From Lamprocystis purpurea DSM 4197 (GTDB lineage Bacteria > Pseudomonadota > Gammaproteobacteria > Chromatiales > Chromatiaceae), in assembly GCF_000379525.1 (NCBI RefSeq), contig NZ_KB902531.1, positions 79,616 through 143,615 on the forward strand: a stretch of 64,000 nt of DNA, in the 5' to 3' direction. Positions 8,900-16,213 of the stretch are shown one piece after another. Every line of letters starts with the position of its first letter. The first letter of the stretch is position 1. The position numbers and the translations under genes are program-made. The notes under the pieces are model-generated. The model was not told where the DNA came from. It did not search any database and saw nothing but the letters and a program-made list of their open reading frames with translations.

Positions 8900-10002
8900 T
8901 GCTCCCATCCCCGGGTGATGACTTCGGAGAGCTTCATCGTATCGGGGATGCCGACATCGCGCAGCGGCCGAGTCTTGGTCACCCCGGTGACCTCACGCTC
9001 CAAGAGGATGCCGCGGTCCCCGCCGAGATAGTCGATCACCTCGGCGTGGTGAGAGACGATCACCACCTGCGGCAGCCCGTCGCCGATGGCATCTTCAGCG
9101 CAAAGGAGCCATGGCTGAATCTCCGAAGCCGCCAGGAAATTGTCAGGCTCGTCCAGGAAGAGAAGACGCCCGGACTTATCCAGGAAATGGAGCAGGCCGT
9201 AAAGAACCAGGAGTACGCGTTGGCCGTCGGATAGCTCTTCGAGCGCCAACTCGTACTCTTCCTTACCGGAGCCGAAAACCGCCACCAGTGTCCTGGCCTC
9301 AGACCCAACCTTCTCAAGCCTGAGCTTCTGGAAGCCTGGGATAGTCTTCTGGAGAATCGCCCGGTATTCAAAGCTGTCTCCGTGCTCCTGAAGCAGATGC
9401 CGGTACCAGGATGAAAAGTTCTCCCCATTGCGACTGAGGCCCTGGCTCTCTTGGGGGGTGTCGTTGACGAATGCGGCCGGGTTCAACCGGCAGACCTGGA
9501 CCCTGCGCATGAGTTCAAGGAAAGCCGTCAAGCGCTGGTTATCGTGGCGCGGCGGCACGCGGGCAAGGGCAGATTCGCTCCACTCAGCCGCGAACTTGGG
9601 TCCCTCGCTGAGATTGTCGCGATACAGCTGTACATCCCCGTTCTCGAACAGGAACAGAGGTCCATCCGGAACTGCGAGTCGCTCTTCGATGATCCGCGCC
9701 CTGCGTCCGCCCGATTCGTGCTGAACCTTGAGGCGGTAGCGCATTTCCTCGCCGCCGACCTGGGTGTGTAACTCGACGACTTGGGTGTCGCGGTCGCTCC
9801 AGCGGGTGCGGCTGGCGTAGGGCAGGACGGATTTGTCGTTGACCTTGGCTTGCCCCGAAAGCAAGCGCTGCAGCCCATCGACCACATCGAGCACCGACGA
9901 CTTGCCCGATCCGTTGAGGCCCGCTAACAGGTTGAAATTCTCAAGCTTCAGTTCGAAGTTTACCAGGCAGCGGAAGTTGTCGACATAGAGGCGCGTGATC
10001 AT
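8896..10002 (-). CDS. AAA family (SMC/OLD-like) ATPase
   Basis: A 368-residue ATPase of the AAA_21/RecF-like class. The N-terminus MITRLYVDNFRCLVNFEL leads into Walker A GLNGSGKSSVLDV. An ABC-type signature region follows (LEELSDGQRVLLVLYGLL), then Walker B LLFLDEPDNFL, and finally the switch VIVSHHAEVIDYLGGD. Its start overlaps the stop of a truncated hsdM reading frame, and its stop overlaps the TOPRIM-like gene, so all three are coupled. The likely role is a phage- or DNA-damage sensor whose ATPase controls the partner nuclease. Confidence 0.8.
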   Translation of the reverse strand: MITRLYVDNFRCLVNFELKLENFNLLAGLNGSGKSSVLDVVDGLQRLLSGQAKVNDKSVLPYASRTRWSDRDTQVVELHTQVGGEEMRYRLKVQHESGGRRARIIEERLAVPDGPLFLFENGDVQLYRDNLSEGPKFAAEWSESALARVPPRHDNQRLTAFLELMRRVQVCRLNPAAFVNDTPQESQGLSRNGENFSSWYRHLLQEHGDSFEYRAILQKTIPGFQKLRLEKVGSEARTLVAVFGSGKEEYELALEELSDGQRVLLVLYGLLHFLDKSGRLLFLDEPDNFLAASEIQPWLLCAEDAIGDGLPQVVIVSHHAEVIDYLGGDRGILLEREVTGVTKTRPLRDVGIPDTMKLSEVITRGWEQ

Positions 10003-10169
10003 GCGGTCAGCACCGCCTGCTTGGTCGGGGCCAGGATCCAGTCGAAGCGGCGCAGGACCGTCAGCGGCAGGATGACCTTGCGGAACTCGTTGCGCTTATG
10101 GGGACCGCGCAGCAGGTTGCAGATGTCCCGGATGAAAGCGGCGAGTTGGGCGTTGGTCTCCGAGTTCAT
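9999..10169 (-). pseudogene. N-terminal remnant of type I restriction methylase subunit HsdM
   Basis: A 56-residue frame, MNSETNAQLAAFIRDICNLL followed by RGPHKRNEFRKVILPLTVLRRFD. This is the start of the HsdM N-terminal helical domain. It ends six residues after APTK, where the intact protein (about 500-800 residues) would continue. No other hsdM, hsdS or hsdR sequence is seen. Its TGA (9999-10001) overlaps the ATPase ATG (10000-10002), so translation of this short leader would couple to the ATPase. It may therefore persist as a leader peptide rather than as neutral debris (inference). Confidence 0.75.
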
Positions 10170-10331
10170 GCGCGTCGGTTGGGTTCCGTTGTTCAGGCAG
10201 CGCGGCGCGCTGGCTTTGGTGACCAGGCATGATACCCGACGTGGGCGGGCGGTTGGCCTTCAGGTTGGGACGCGCTGGGCATACGGCTGAAGCCTTGGAT
10301 CTCCGTGGGCCGGCGCCTCGGCTGGCCGGAA

Positions 10332-10358
10332 GGTGGACAAGGCCCGCGCTTGTCCACC
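10332..10358. repeat. Perfect 10-bp-stem hairpin (REP-like)
   Basis: Arms GGTGGACAAG (10332-10341) and CTTGTCCACC (10349-10358) are separated by a 7-base GC-rich loop. It lies in the 222-bp space between the PAP2 gene end and the hsdM remnant. It could terminate transcripts of the minus-strand ATPase/TOPRIM operon's neighbour or be a dispersed repeat. No second copy was noticed in the window. Confidence 0.6.
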
Positions 10359-10391
10359 CTGCGGCCGGCATGATTATCCAGGTTCTTCCGG

Positions 10392-11258
10392 TCAGCGGGT
10401 CAGCCGCGGCGCGGCCAACCCCCGCAGCAGGGGGCTGACCAGATAGCCCAGGACCCCATATCCCAGGGCCGCCCATCCCAGGGCCTGGAGCAGGGGCCGC
10501 GCCTGGGCATACTCGGCATCCCCGAGGATCAGCCCGACGGCGGCAAAGCCGCACAGGGTCACCAGGGCCAGATGGACCGCGGCATCGGTCGCCAGGGCGG
10601 GCCGCCGTGCCGCCAGGCGGGCGCCGATCCAGGCCGCGAGCGCGCCGCCCCAGAACCCGACGGCCACGTCCACCGGCCAGTGCACGCCGACCGCCACCCG
10701 ACTCAGGCCGACCAGCACCGCCACCAGGACCAGCAGTACCCGCAGTTCGGACCAACGGACGTAGTAGACCAGGACCCCGAAAAAGACCGCGGCGGTCGTG
10801 GCATGACCGGATGGGAAACTCGCCCGCCGGTGCAGCGGGCCGATCAGGTTGAAGCTGTCCGGCGGCAGCACGGCCGGCGGGCGGGCTGCATCGAACAGCG
10901 GCTTGAGGCCCCGGCTGAAGGCCACGGCCACCAGCCCGGCCAGTACCAGGGCCCAGAACACCCGCGGATAACGCCGCGCAAAGAACAGACAGAGGACGAA
11001 GGGCACGCCCTCGCCGCCGATCGAGGTGAGCCACTGCCAGACCCAGTCCGGATAGAGGGCCCCGGCATCATTCAGTGCCGCGAAGCCCGCGTGATAGCCG
11101 CAGGCGAGCCAGAGCGTCAGCCCGACCGCCAGGCTGGACCAGGCCCAGGTGGACAGCCACAGGGCCCCGCCCGGCGGGTCCAGGGGGGTGCGGGCGGCCC
11201 CGGCGGTGAGCGCCCGGTTCAGGTCGCGGCGCAGCCAGCCGACCAGCCCCCTAACCAC
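10392..11258 (-). CDS. PAP2 superfamily membrane phosphatase
   Basis: A 288-residue integral membrane protein with the three PAP2 motifs: KPLFDAARPP, PSGHATTAA and SRVAVGVHWPVDV. These give the conserved Lys/Arg, Ser-Gly-His and Arg/His/Asp catalytic set. Six or more hydrophobic helices are apparent. Members hydrolyse lipid pyrophosphates such as undecaprenyl pyrophosphate or lipid phosphates. I use the GTG at 11258, which overlaps the stop of the ArnT-like gene, because residues upstream of it in this frame are shadow of that gene. As the last gene of the GT2-ArnT-like-PAP2 operon it probably recycles the polyprenyl carrier or trims a lipid phosphate (inference). Confidence 0.8.
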   Translation of the reverse strand: MVRGLVGWLRRDLNRALTAGAARTPLDPPGGALWLSTWAWSSLAVGLTLWLACGYHAGFAALNDAGALYPDWVWQWLTSIGGEGVPFVLCLFFARRYPRVFWALVLAGLVAVAFSRGLKPLFDAARPPAVLPPDSFNLIGPLHRRASFPSGHATTAAVFFGVLVYYVRWSELRVLLVLVAVLVGLSRVAVGVHWPVDVAVGFWGGALAAWIGARLAARRPALATDAAVHLALVTLCGFAAVGLILGDAEYAQARPLLQALGWAALGYGVLGYLVSPLLRGLAAPRLTR

Positions 11259-12891
11259 CGTCGCGCTCCCGCGGCTGCCAGTCGCCGGTCGGACGCAGAT
11301 GCTCACGCACCCACACCAGGGCCACGGGGCCGCGCCGATAGAGCAGATCGAGCCGCAAGTCCGGCAACTCGCGGGCCAGTGCATCGAGCTTGTCGACGCG
11401 CAGGAAGGCCAGTTCCCCGGTGCGCGGGATACGGTTCGGGGTGATGGCCTCCCGGTAGACGCTGAAACTCGGCATCGAGGTGCGAAACGCCACGGTGGGC
11501 AGATCCAGGCGCCGGGCAAGCTCCGCCGCCTCCTTGACCGGCGCCTGCAAGACCGTGAAGACGCGGGGCGCGAGCACGCCGAAGATCACCAGACCCTGAA
11601 TCACACCGGCCAGCATCAGCCGCTGCCAGAGCGTCGGCCGGGACCACAGCAGCAGACCGACCAGGGCGGCGGCGCCGACCGCGACCCCGGCGACATAGAA
11701 CCAATCCAGCAGCGTCCGGCCCTCGCTGATCATCGCCGCCTCATGCGCCTTGTGGTCACCGGAGGCGATGATCCCCAGGATCCAGGGCAGGGCGAGCAGC
11801 ACGGCGAAGAGCGTCAGCGGCGGCGTGAACGCGAGCCAACGGTTGGTCAGCAGGTCGCGATGACGCGCCATCAGGATGAACAGGGGCGTACAGCCATACA
11901 GCAGATAATGCGGCAGTTGCGTCCCAGAAAACGAAAAGAAGCAGAAGACCACCGCGAACCAGATCCACAGAAAGCGCTCCAGCGGGTCCGCCCAGGCCTG
12001 GCGCCAGGCGGTTCGCCAGGGCAGCAGCAGACGCAGGAACCAACCGGTGAAAGGCAGCAGGATCAGCGGCAGCATCACGACGTAATAGCCGAAAAAGCCG
12101 CTGTGACCATGGATGGTCGCGCCAAACCGATCGGCATTGTGGTGCAGGAAAAAGCTTTTGAAGAAGCCGACGCCGTCGTCCAGATAGATGGCCAGATACC
12201 AGGGACCGGCCGCCAGGAGAAAAATCAGCCAGCCGACCGGGGAAAGAACGGCCCGGCGCCAGTGCGGCAAGGCGCCCGCCGACCAGAAGAACAGCAGGCT
12301 CACCAGCGCCGGAAAGAACACCGCCACCGGCCCCTTGGTCAGAAACCCGAGCCCCATCCACAGCCAGGCGCGCACCACCGGGCCGGACCGGCTGCCCGCC
12401 TCCGGCCGGGTGTAGAAGCGGTAAATCTCAAAGAAGGTCAGGGCAATGAACAGATTCAGCAGCGCGTCGGCCACCGCCGCCTTGGCCACCAGTGAGACCT
12501 GCAGCGACAGCGCGAGCGCCATGCCGGCGACTACGGCGGTCGGCGCATCCAGCCGCTCGCGCACGAACCGCCACAGCGCCCACACCCAGAGCGCGGCGGC
12601 CAGGGCCGAGGGCAGGCGCAGCGCGAACTCGTTGAATCCGAGCACCTGGGCGGAGGCGGCCTGGGCCCAGTAGATCAACACCGGTTTGTCATAGCGCGGT
12701 TCACCGTCCTTGTGCGGGGTGATGTAGTTGCCGCTCGCGATCATCTCGCGGGTCGCCTCGGTGAAGGCCCCCTCGTCCAGGTCGTAGAGGGGCAGGGCGC
12801 CGAGTTGCCAGAAGAAGGCGAAGAGCACCACCGCCGCCAGAATCCAGGGCGAGGTGAAGAAAACGTCCAACCGGTCCGGGACGAGTTTCAC
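11251..12891 (-). CDS. ArnT/PMT-like membrane glycosyltransferase (GT-C fold)
   Basis: A 546-residue multi-pass membrane protein of the ArnT/PMT (GT83/GT39-like) class, which moves a sugar from a polyprenyl phosphate to lipid A or another periplasmic acceptor. The first periplasmic loop has the diagnostic acidic pair in LYDLDEGAFTEATREMI, then PRYDKPVLIYW. About 11-12 hydrophobic helices follow, with a soluble C-terminal portion. The GTG start at 12891 overlaps the GT2 stop (GTGA). Longer readings upstream are out-of-frame shadow of the GT2 gene. Sitting between a GtrB/ArnC-like GT2 and a PAP2 phosphatase, it forms a complete lipid-linked sugar transfer unit. Confidence 0.8.
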   Translation of the reverse strand: MKLVPDRLDVFFTSPWILAAVVLFAFFWQLGALPLYDLDEGAFTEATREMIASGNYITPHKDGEPRYDKPVLIYWAQAASAQVLGFNEFALRLPSALAAALWVWALWRFVRERLDAPTAVVAGMALALSLQVSLVAKAAVADALLNLFIALTFFEIYRFYTRPEAGSRSGPVVRAWLWMGLGFLTKGPVAVFFPALVSLLFFWSAGALPHWRRAVLSPVGWLIFLLAAGPWYLAIYLDDGVGFFKSFFLHHNADRFGATIHGHSGFFGYYVVMLPLILLPFTGWFLRLLLPWRTAWRQAWADPLERFLWIWFAVVFCFFSFSGTQLPHYLLYGCTPLFILMARHRDLLTNRWLAFTPPLTLFAVLLALPWILGIIASGDHKAHEAAMISEGRTLLDWFYVAGVAVGAAALVGLLLWSRPTLWQRLMLAGVIQGLVIFGVLAPRVFTVLQAPVKEAAELARRLDLPTVAFRTSMPSFSVYREAITPNRIPRTGELAFLRVDKLDALARELPDLRLDLLYRRGPVALVWVREHLRPTGDWQPRERDGG

Positions 12892-13904
12892 GACGGCGCC
12901 CTCCAGCCGGCGGCGGCCGGATCGGTCTGGACGCGGATGCGGTGGTGCGACAGCGCGCTGGACGCGTAGAAGGTCCGGGTCAGCAGTTCGGCAAGCACGC
13001 CGGTGGTCAGAAACTGGATCGAGGCGACCAGCAACAGGATGGATACCAGCAGCAGGGGTCGCTGGCCGATGTGTTGACCCAGACCGAACTTCACCACCAG
13101 CAGATAGGCCATCATGGCCCCGCCGACGGCGCCGAACAGGATGCCGATCGACCCGAAGAAGTGCCCCGGCCGGGAGCCGAAGCGCAGGAAGAAGAAGGCC
13201 GAGAGCAGATCGATCAGCACCCGGAAAGTGCGCGAAATGCCGTACTTGGAGGCACCGAAGCGGCGCGCCTGATGGCTGACCGGCGTCTCGCCGATGCGTG
13301 TCGGGGCGGTTACCCCGGCCACCCACACCGGGATGAAGCGGTGCATTTCACCGAGCAGTGTGACCTCGCGGATCACCTCCGCCCGATAGACCTTGAGGCT
13401 GCACCCGTAGTCGTGCAGGGCCACCCCGGTCACCCGTCCGATCAGCGCATTGGCGATGCGCGACGGAATCTTGCGCAGCAACAGATCGTCCTGGCGCCGC
13501 TGCCGCCAGCCCTGGAGCAGGTCCAGATCGCGGGCCAGCAGTTCATCGACCATCCGCGGGATATCCGCCGGATCGTTCTGCAAATCCCCGTCCAGGGTCG
13601 CGATGACCTCACCGCGGGCGGCATCGAACCCCGCCTGCATCGCCGCCGTCTGGCCGAAATTACGGCGCAGCCGGATCACCCGGACATGGCTGCCGAACGT
13701 CGCGGCCAGTTGCATCAGGCGCGTGCCGGTCCCGTCGCGGCTGCCGTCGTCCACACAGATCAGCTCCCAATCCCCGCCATAGTCCGCCAACCCTTGATGG
13801 ACACGGGCCAACATCGGCTCCACGTTCTCCACCTCGTCAAACATCGGAATCACAACCGACAGGGCCGGGCGGGCGGCCGGATCGCGGGGCGGGGAACTGG
13901 TCAT
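12888..13904 (-). CDS. Polyprenyl-phosphate glycosyltransferase, GT2 family (ArnC/GtrB-like)
   Basis: A 338-residue protein that loads a sugar from a nucleotide donor onto undecaprenyl phosphate at the inner membrane. A GT-A domain (about 15-240) shows LSVVIPMFDEVENV, CVDDGSRDGT and the catalytic-site ATLDGDLQNDP. LRRNFGQTAAMQAGFDAA matches the dolichol-phosphate-mannose-synthase class. Two C-terminal transmembrane helices (about 232-258 and 268-295) anchor it as in GtrB. It is the first gene of the operon and overlaps the ArnT-like gene by four bases. Confidence 0.85.
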   Translation of the reverse strand: MTSSPPRDPAARPALSVVIPMFDEVENVEPMLARVHQGLADYGGDWELICVDDGSRDGTGTRLMQLAATFGSHVRVIRLRRNFGQTAAMQAGFDAARGEVIATLDGDLQNDPADIPRMVDELLARDLDLLQGWRQRRQDDLLLRKIPSRIANALIGRVTGVALHDYGCSLKVYRAEVIREVTLLGEMHRFIPVWVAGVTAPTRIGETPVSHQARRFGASKYGISRTFRVLIDLLSAFFFLRFGSRPGHFFGSIGILFGAVGGAMMAYLLVVKFGLGQHIGQRPLLLVSILLLVASIQFLTTGVLAELLTRTFYASSALSHHRIRVQTDPAAAGWRAPS

Positions 13905-14045
13905 AAACGGCTGTCCGTACGGGGAGGGCGGTGCGGCTGAGAAACCTCGTTAGCTTAATGGGCGGCGGGAAAAGGTCAACCGGCGAACGCGGCTGGTCAA
14001 GCCGATAGTGGATGCGCCGACAACGTATCCGGATTGCCTCTTTCG

Positions 14046-15284
14046 TTACCAAGACTTCGACGGCTGCTCGTCGTCGGTCGTGTGCTGAACCAACCGTCCC
14101 CAGCAAGGCCCGCGGCCCAGCGGGGCGGTGCGGTCGAGCAGCGTCGTCAGTGCGGCCTGGGGGTCGAAGTCGGCGGTGGTGAAGGCCAGTTCGGGGACCG
14201 AGGCCAGACGCCGGTATTGATTGCGGGCGTGGTCGACCAAGGCGCACTGGGCCTCCAGCAGGGCGGCGGTGATCGCCGCCGGCGGGGCCTGATAGAGCGT
14301 CAGGATGGTGACGCCGTCGCGGTGCAGGTGAGCCGCCTCGGCGTCGACATCGCCGCGGCGGGCCAGGGCATCGCCGCCATAAGGGACCGGATGCGCCGTG
14401 GCGTGACCGGGCGAGTCGCCGATCAGCACCAGCAGGCGGCGGGTCCGGTCACCCCATTGGAGTTGGCCCGCTGCAACCAGGGCATCGGCCAGGGCGTCGA
14501 CGAAATCGGCGCCTGGTGTTGGCTTGATCTGCCGGTGCAGTAACTCGCCCAGACGTTCCGGCGCGAGCGGCATCAGCAGGTGTGCGGGGCGGTTGTCGGG
14601 CAGGTGCAGCAGGTGGAAGCGGGGGACCAGATCGGCGGCGAAGACGCCGGGTTCCGGCGGCTCGTCTCCAAAGGCGATGACGGCGAGCCGGCAGTTCGGG
14701 CCGGGCTGCCCCAATTGTCGGACCAGTTCCACCACGGACTCGACGATCGCGCCCCACTGGTCCGGGCAGTTCAACAAATAAGTGTCCAGTGTCGCGGGCA
14801 CGGCGTCCTGCGCCTCCTGCTGGTCCGCGGGCGCGTGGTCGGCGATCCTGGACGTTCTGGCGGTGGCGTCGATCACCAGGCAGCAGTCCCAGGCTTCGCT
14901 CCCGCGCGGCGGCGGAATCGGCGGCAGCGGACCGTAGATGGGCTCGATGGGCAGGAACAGGATCTGATGACTGCCGGCGTGCAGCGCCGGTAGCGCGTCC
15001 GCGTCGATCCGCAGGTCCAGGGACACCCGTTCACCCGCCTGGGCGCGCACCTCGGCGCGCAACCGAGGGACGCCGCCGACCGCGATCTCCAGATGGATGG
15101 CATCGGCGCCGGGGAGACACTCCAGACACATGCGGCAGCAGCCCTGTGCGTCTGGTTCGATTGCGATCGGCTCCGGGACTGTGCCGCCCTCCGGGATCAC
15201 GGTCAGGGTGATGGTCGCGGGCGGTGCAGGTGCGGTGACCGACCGGTGCGGGTCGATCGCCGTGGATAACGGATCGGATTCCAT
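14046..15284 (-). CDS. von Willebrand factor A-like domain protein
   Basis: A 412-residue soluble protein. The N-terminal about 115 residues look like a beta-sandwich with a Cys cluster (CCRMCLEC, residues 49-56). The vWA-like fold starts with the strand DCCLVIDATARTS, where Asp139, Thr141 and Thr144 sit in place of the DxSxS metal site, so the MIDAS is degenerate. Later pieces AIVESVVELVRQL, LAVIAFGDEPPEPG and LLVLIGDSPGH fit the alternating strand/helix order of vWA. It is the last gene of the GTPase operon. A vWA partner is one of the predicted components of the tubulin-linked remodelling system. Fold assignment is by pattern only. Confidence 0.55.
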   Translation of the reverse strand: MESDPLSTAIDPHRSVTAPAPPATITLTVIPEGGTVPEPIAIEPDAQGCCRMCLECLPGADAIHLEIAVGGVPRLRAEVRAQAGERVSLDLRIDADALPALHAGSHQILFLPIEPIYGPLPPIPPPRGSEAWDCCLVIDATARTSRIADHAPADQQEAQDAVPATLDTYLLNCPDQWGAIVESVVELVRQLGQPGPNCRLAVIAFGDEPPEPGVFAADLVPRFHLLHLPDNRPAHLLMPLAPERLGELLHRQIKPTPGADFVDALADALVAAGQLQWGDRTRRLLVLIGDSPGHATAHPVPYGGDALARRGDVDAEAAHLHRDGVTILTLYQAPPAAITAALLEAQCALVDHARNQYRRLASVPELAFTTADFDPQAALTTLLDRTAPLGRGPCWGRLVQHTTDDEQPSKSW

Positions 15285-15334
15285 AGACGATTCTCAGACC
15301 GGATCGGGCCTGCGCCCAGTCCGAAAAGGGTTGC

Positions 15335-16210
15335 TTATTGACCTGCCTTGCCGCGTCCTGAGTCAGGGCGATCGGCGGTGTCGTGCCGGTCCGGACCCGG
15401 TTCCCGCGGCGGGTGGCCATCCTGAGCCTCGGACAACGGTGCTTCAATCGCTGATCCGATCGCCGCGGGCAGGAATGGCGGATCAGTCGCGTCCGGCCAC
15501 GCGATCTGGTAGCTGGGCGGTGCCGCCTGGTCCGTTGTGATCTTGACCCAGAGGCCGATCACGCCGAACAGATTCAGCACCAGCAGGCCGGCCAGCAGCC
15601 AGGGCCAGCGGTCAGCGAACCGGTACTTTGGTGTGCGGTCCTCCGGGACGGTCGCGGCGGCCGGCGCCGGCAGCCGATCGAGTCGGTCGAGCCGGTGCTC
15701 CAGCCGTCCCATGGTCGCTTCGATTCCGGGCCGGCGCAGCACGTTGAGCAAGAGGCCGCGGTAATCGCCCGGCAGTCGGTGCAGGTGCTCCAGGAAGGTT
15801 CCCAGGGTGGATTGATCGGTGCGGGTGGCTGGGAGCAGGACGAAAGTGCCTGGTGCCAGTGTGAGCGTGCGATCGTCGAGCGGCAACGGTTCCGGTTCGG
15901 CACCTGGATCGAGCAGCAGCAGGTGCGTGGATGGCGCGTAGCCGTCGCCGGGGATCACGGCGACGCGTAACTCAGTCGTCGTGTCGGTTTGTCTGGTTTG
16001 CGCAATCAGCCCGCCGCCGGCCGCGGCGACGCACTGACGCAGGGTCTCGCTGTCGATTGCGGACCCGTTCCCATCCAGTCGGGAAGCATCCAGCGGCGCT
16101 CTGCAAAACACCTGGTACAAAGAGGTTCCGGCCCCGTCCGTGCCCGGCCAGGCGTAGAGATGGCAGGGCGCGGTCGCGCGGTCGCAGAAATAGGCGAGCC
16201 GTTCGTTCAT
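15335..16210 (-). CDS. Single-pass membrane protein of the GTPase/vWA operon
   Basis: A 291-residue protein I do not recognise. Residues 1-170 form a soluble N-terminal domain with alternating strands (LAYFCDRATAPCHLYAW, THLLLLDPGAEPEPLPLDD). A helical segment of about 35 residues follows (IEATMGRLEHRLDRLDRLPA), probably a coiled coil. One transmembrane helix lies near 200-222 (WPWLLAGLLVLNLFGVIGLW), then a Pro/Asp-rich tail. With a cytoplasmic N-terminus it would tether the operon products to the inner membrane (inference). It is spaced 3 bp after the 965-residue gene and 50 bp before the vWA gene. Confidence 0.7.
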   Translation of the reverse strand: MNERLAYFCDRATAPCHLYAWPGTDGAGTSLYQVFCRAPLDASRLDGNGSAIDSETLRQCVAAAGGGLIAQTRQTDTTTELRVAVIPGDGYAPSTHLLLLDPGAEPEPLPLDDRTLTLAPGTFVLLPATRTDQSTLGTFLEHLHRLPGDYRGLLLNVLRRPGIEATMGRLEHRLDRLDRLPAPAAATVPEDRTPKYRFADRWPWLLAGLLVLNLFGVIGLWVKITTDQAAPPSYQIAWPDATDPPFLPAAIGSAIEAPLSEAQDGHPPREPGPDRHDTADRPDSGRGKAGQ

Positions 16211-16213
16211 TGC

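Noticed and set aside
11259..11519. N-terminal extension of the PAP2 gene
   Set aside because: It lies within the ArnT-like gene and has no membrane or family pattern.
11149..12495. 448-codon plus-strand frame rich in Gln, Arg and Pro
   Set aside because: Antisense of the ArnT-like gene; the minus strand has clear transmembrane periodicity.
12892..13326. N-terminal extension of the ArnT-like gene
   Set aside because: These codons overlap the GT2 gene in another frame and are Arg/Pro-rich nonsense. The GTG at 12891 overlaps the GT2 stop.
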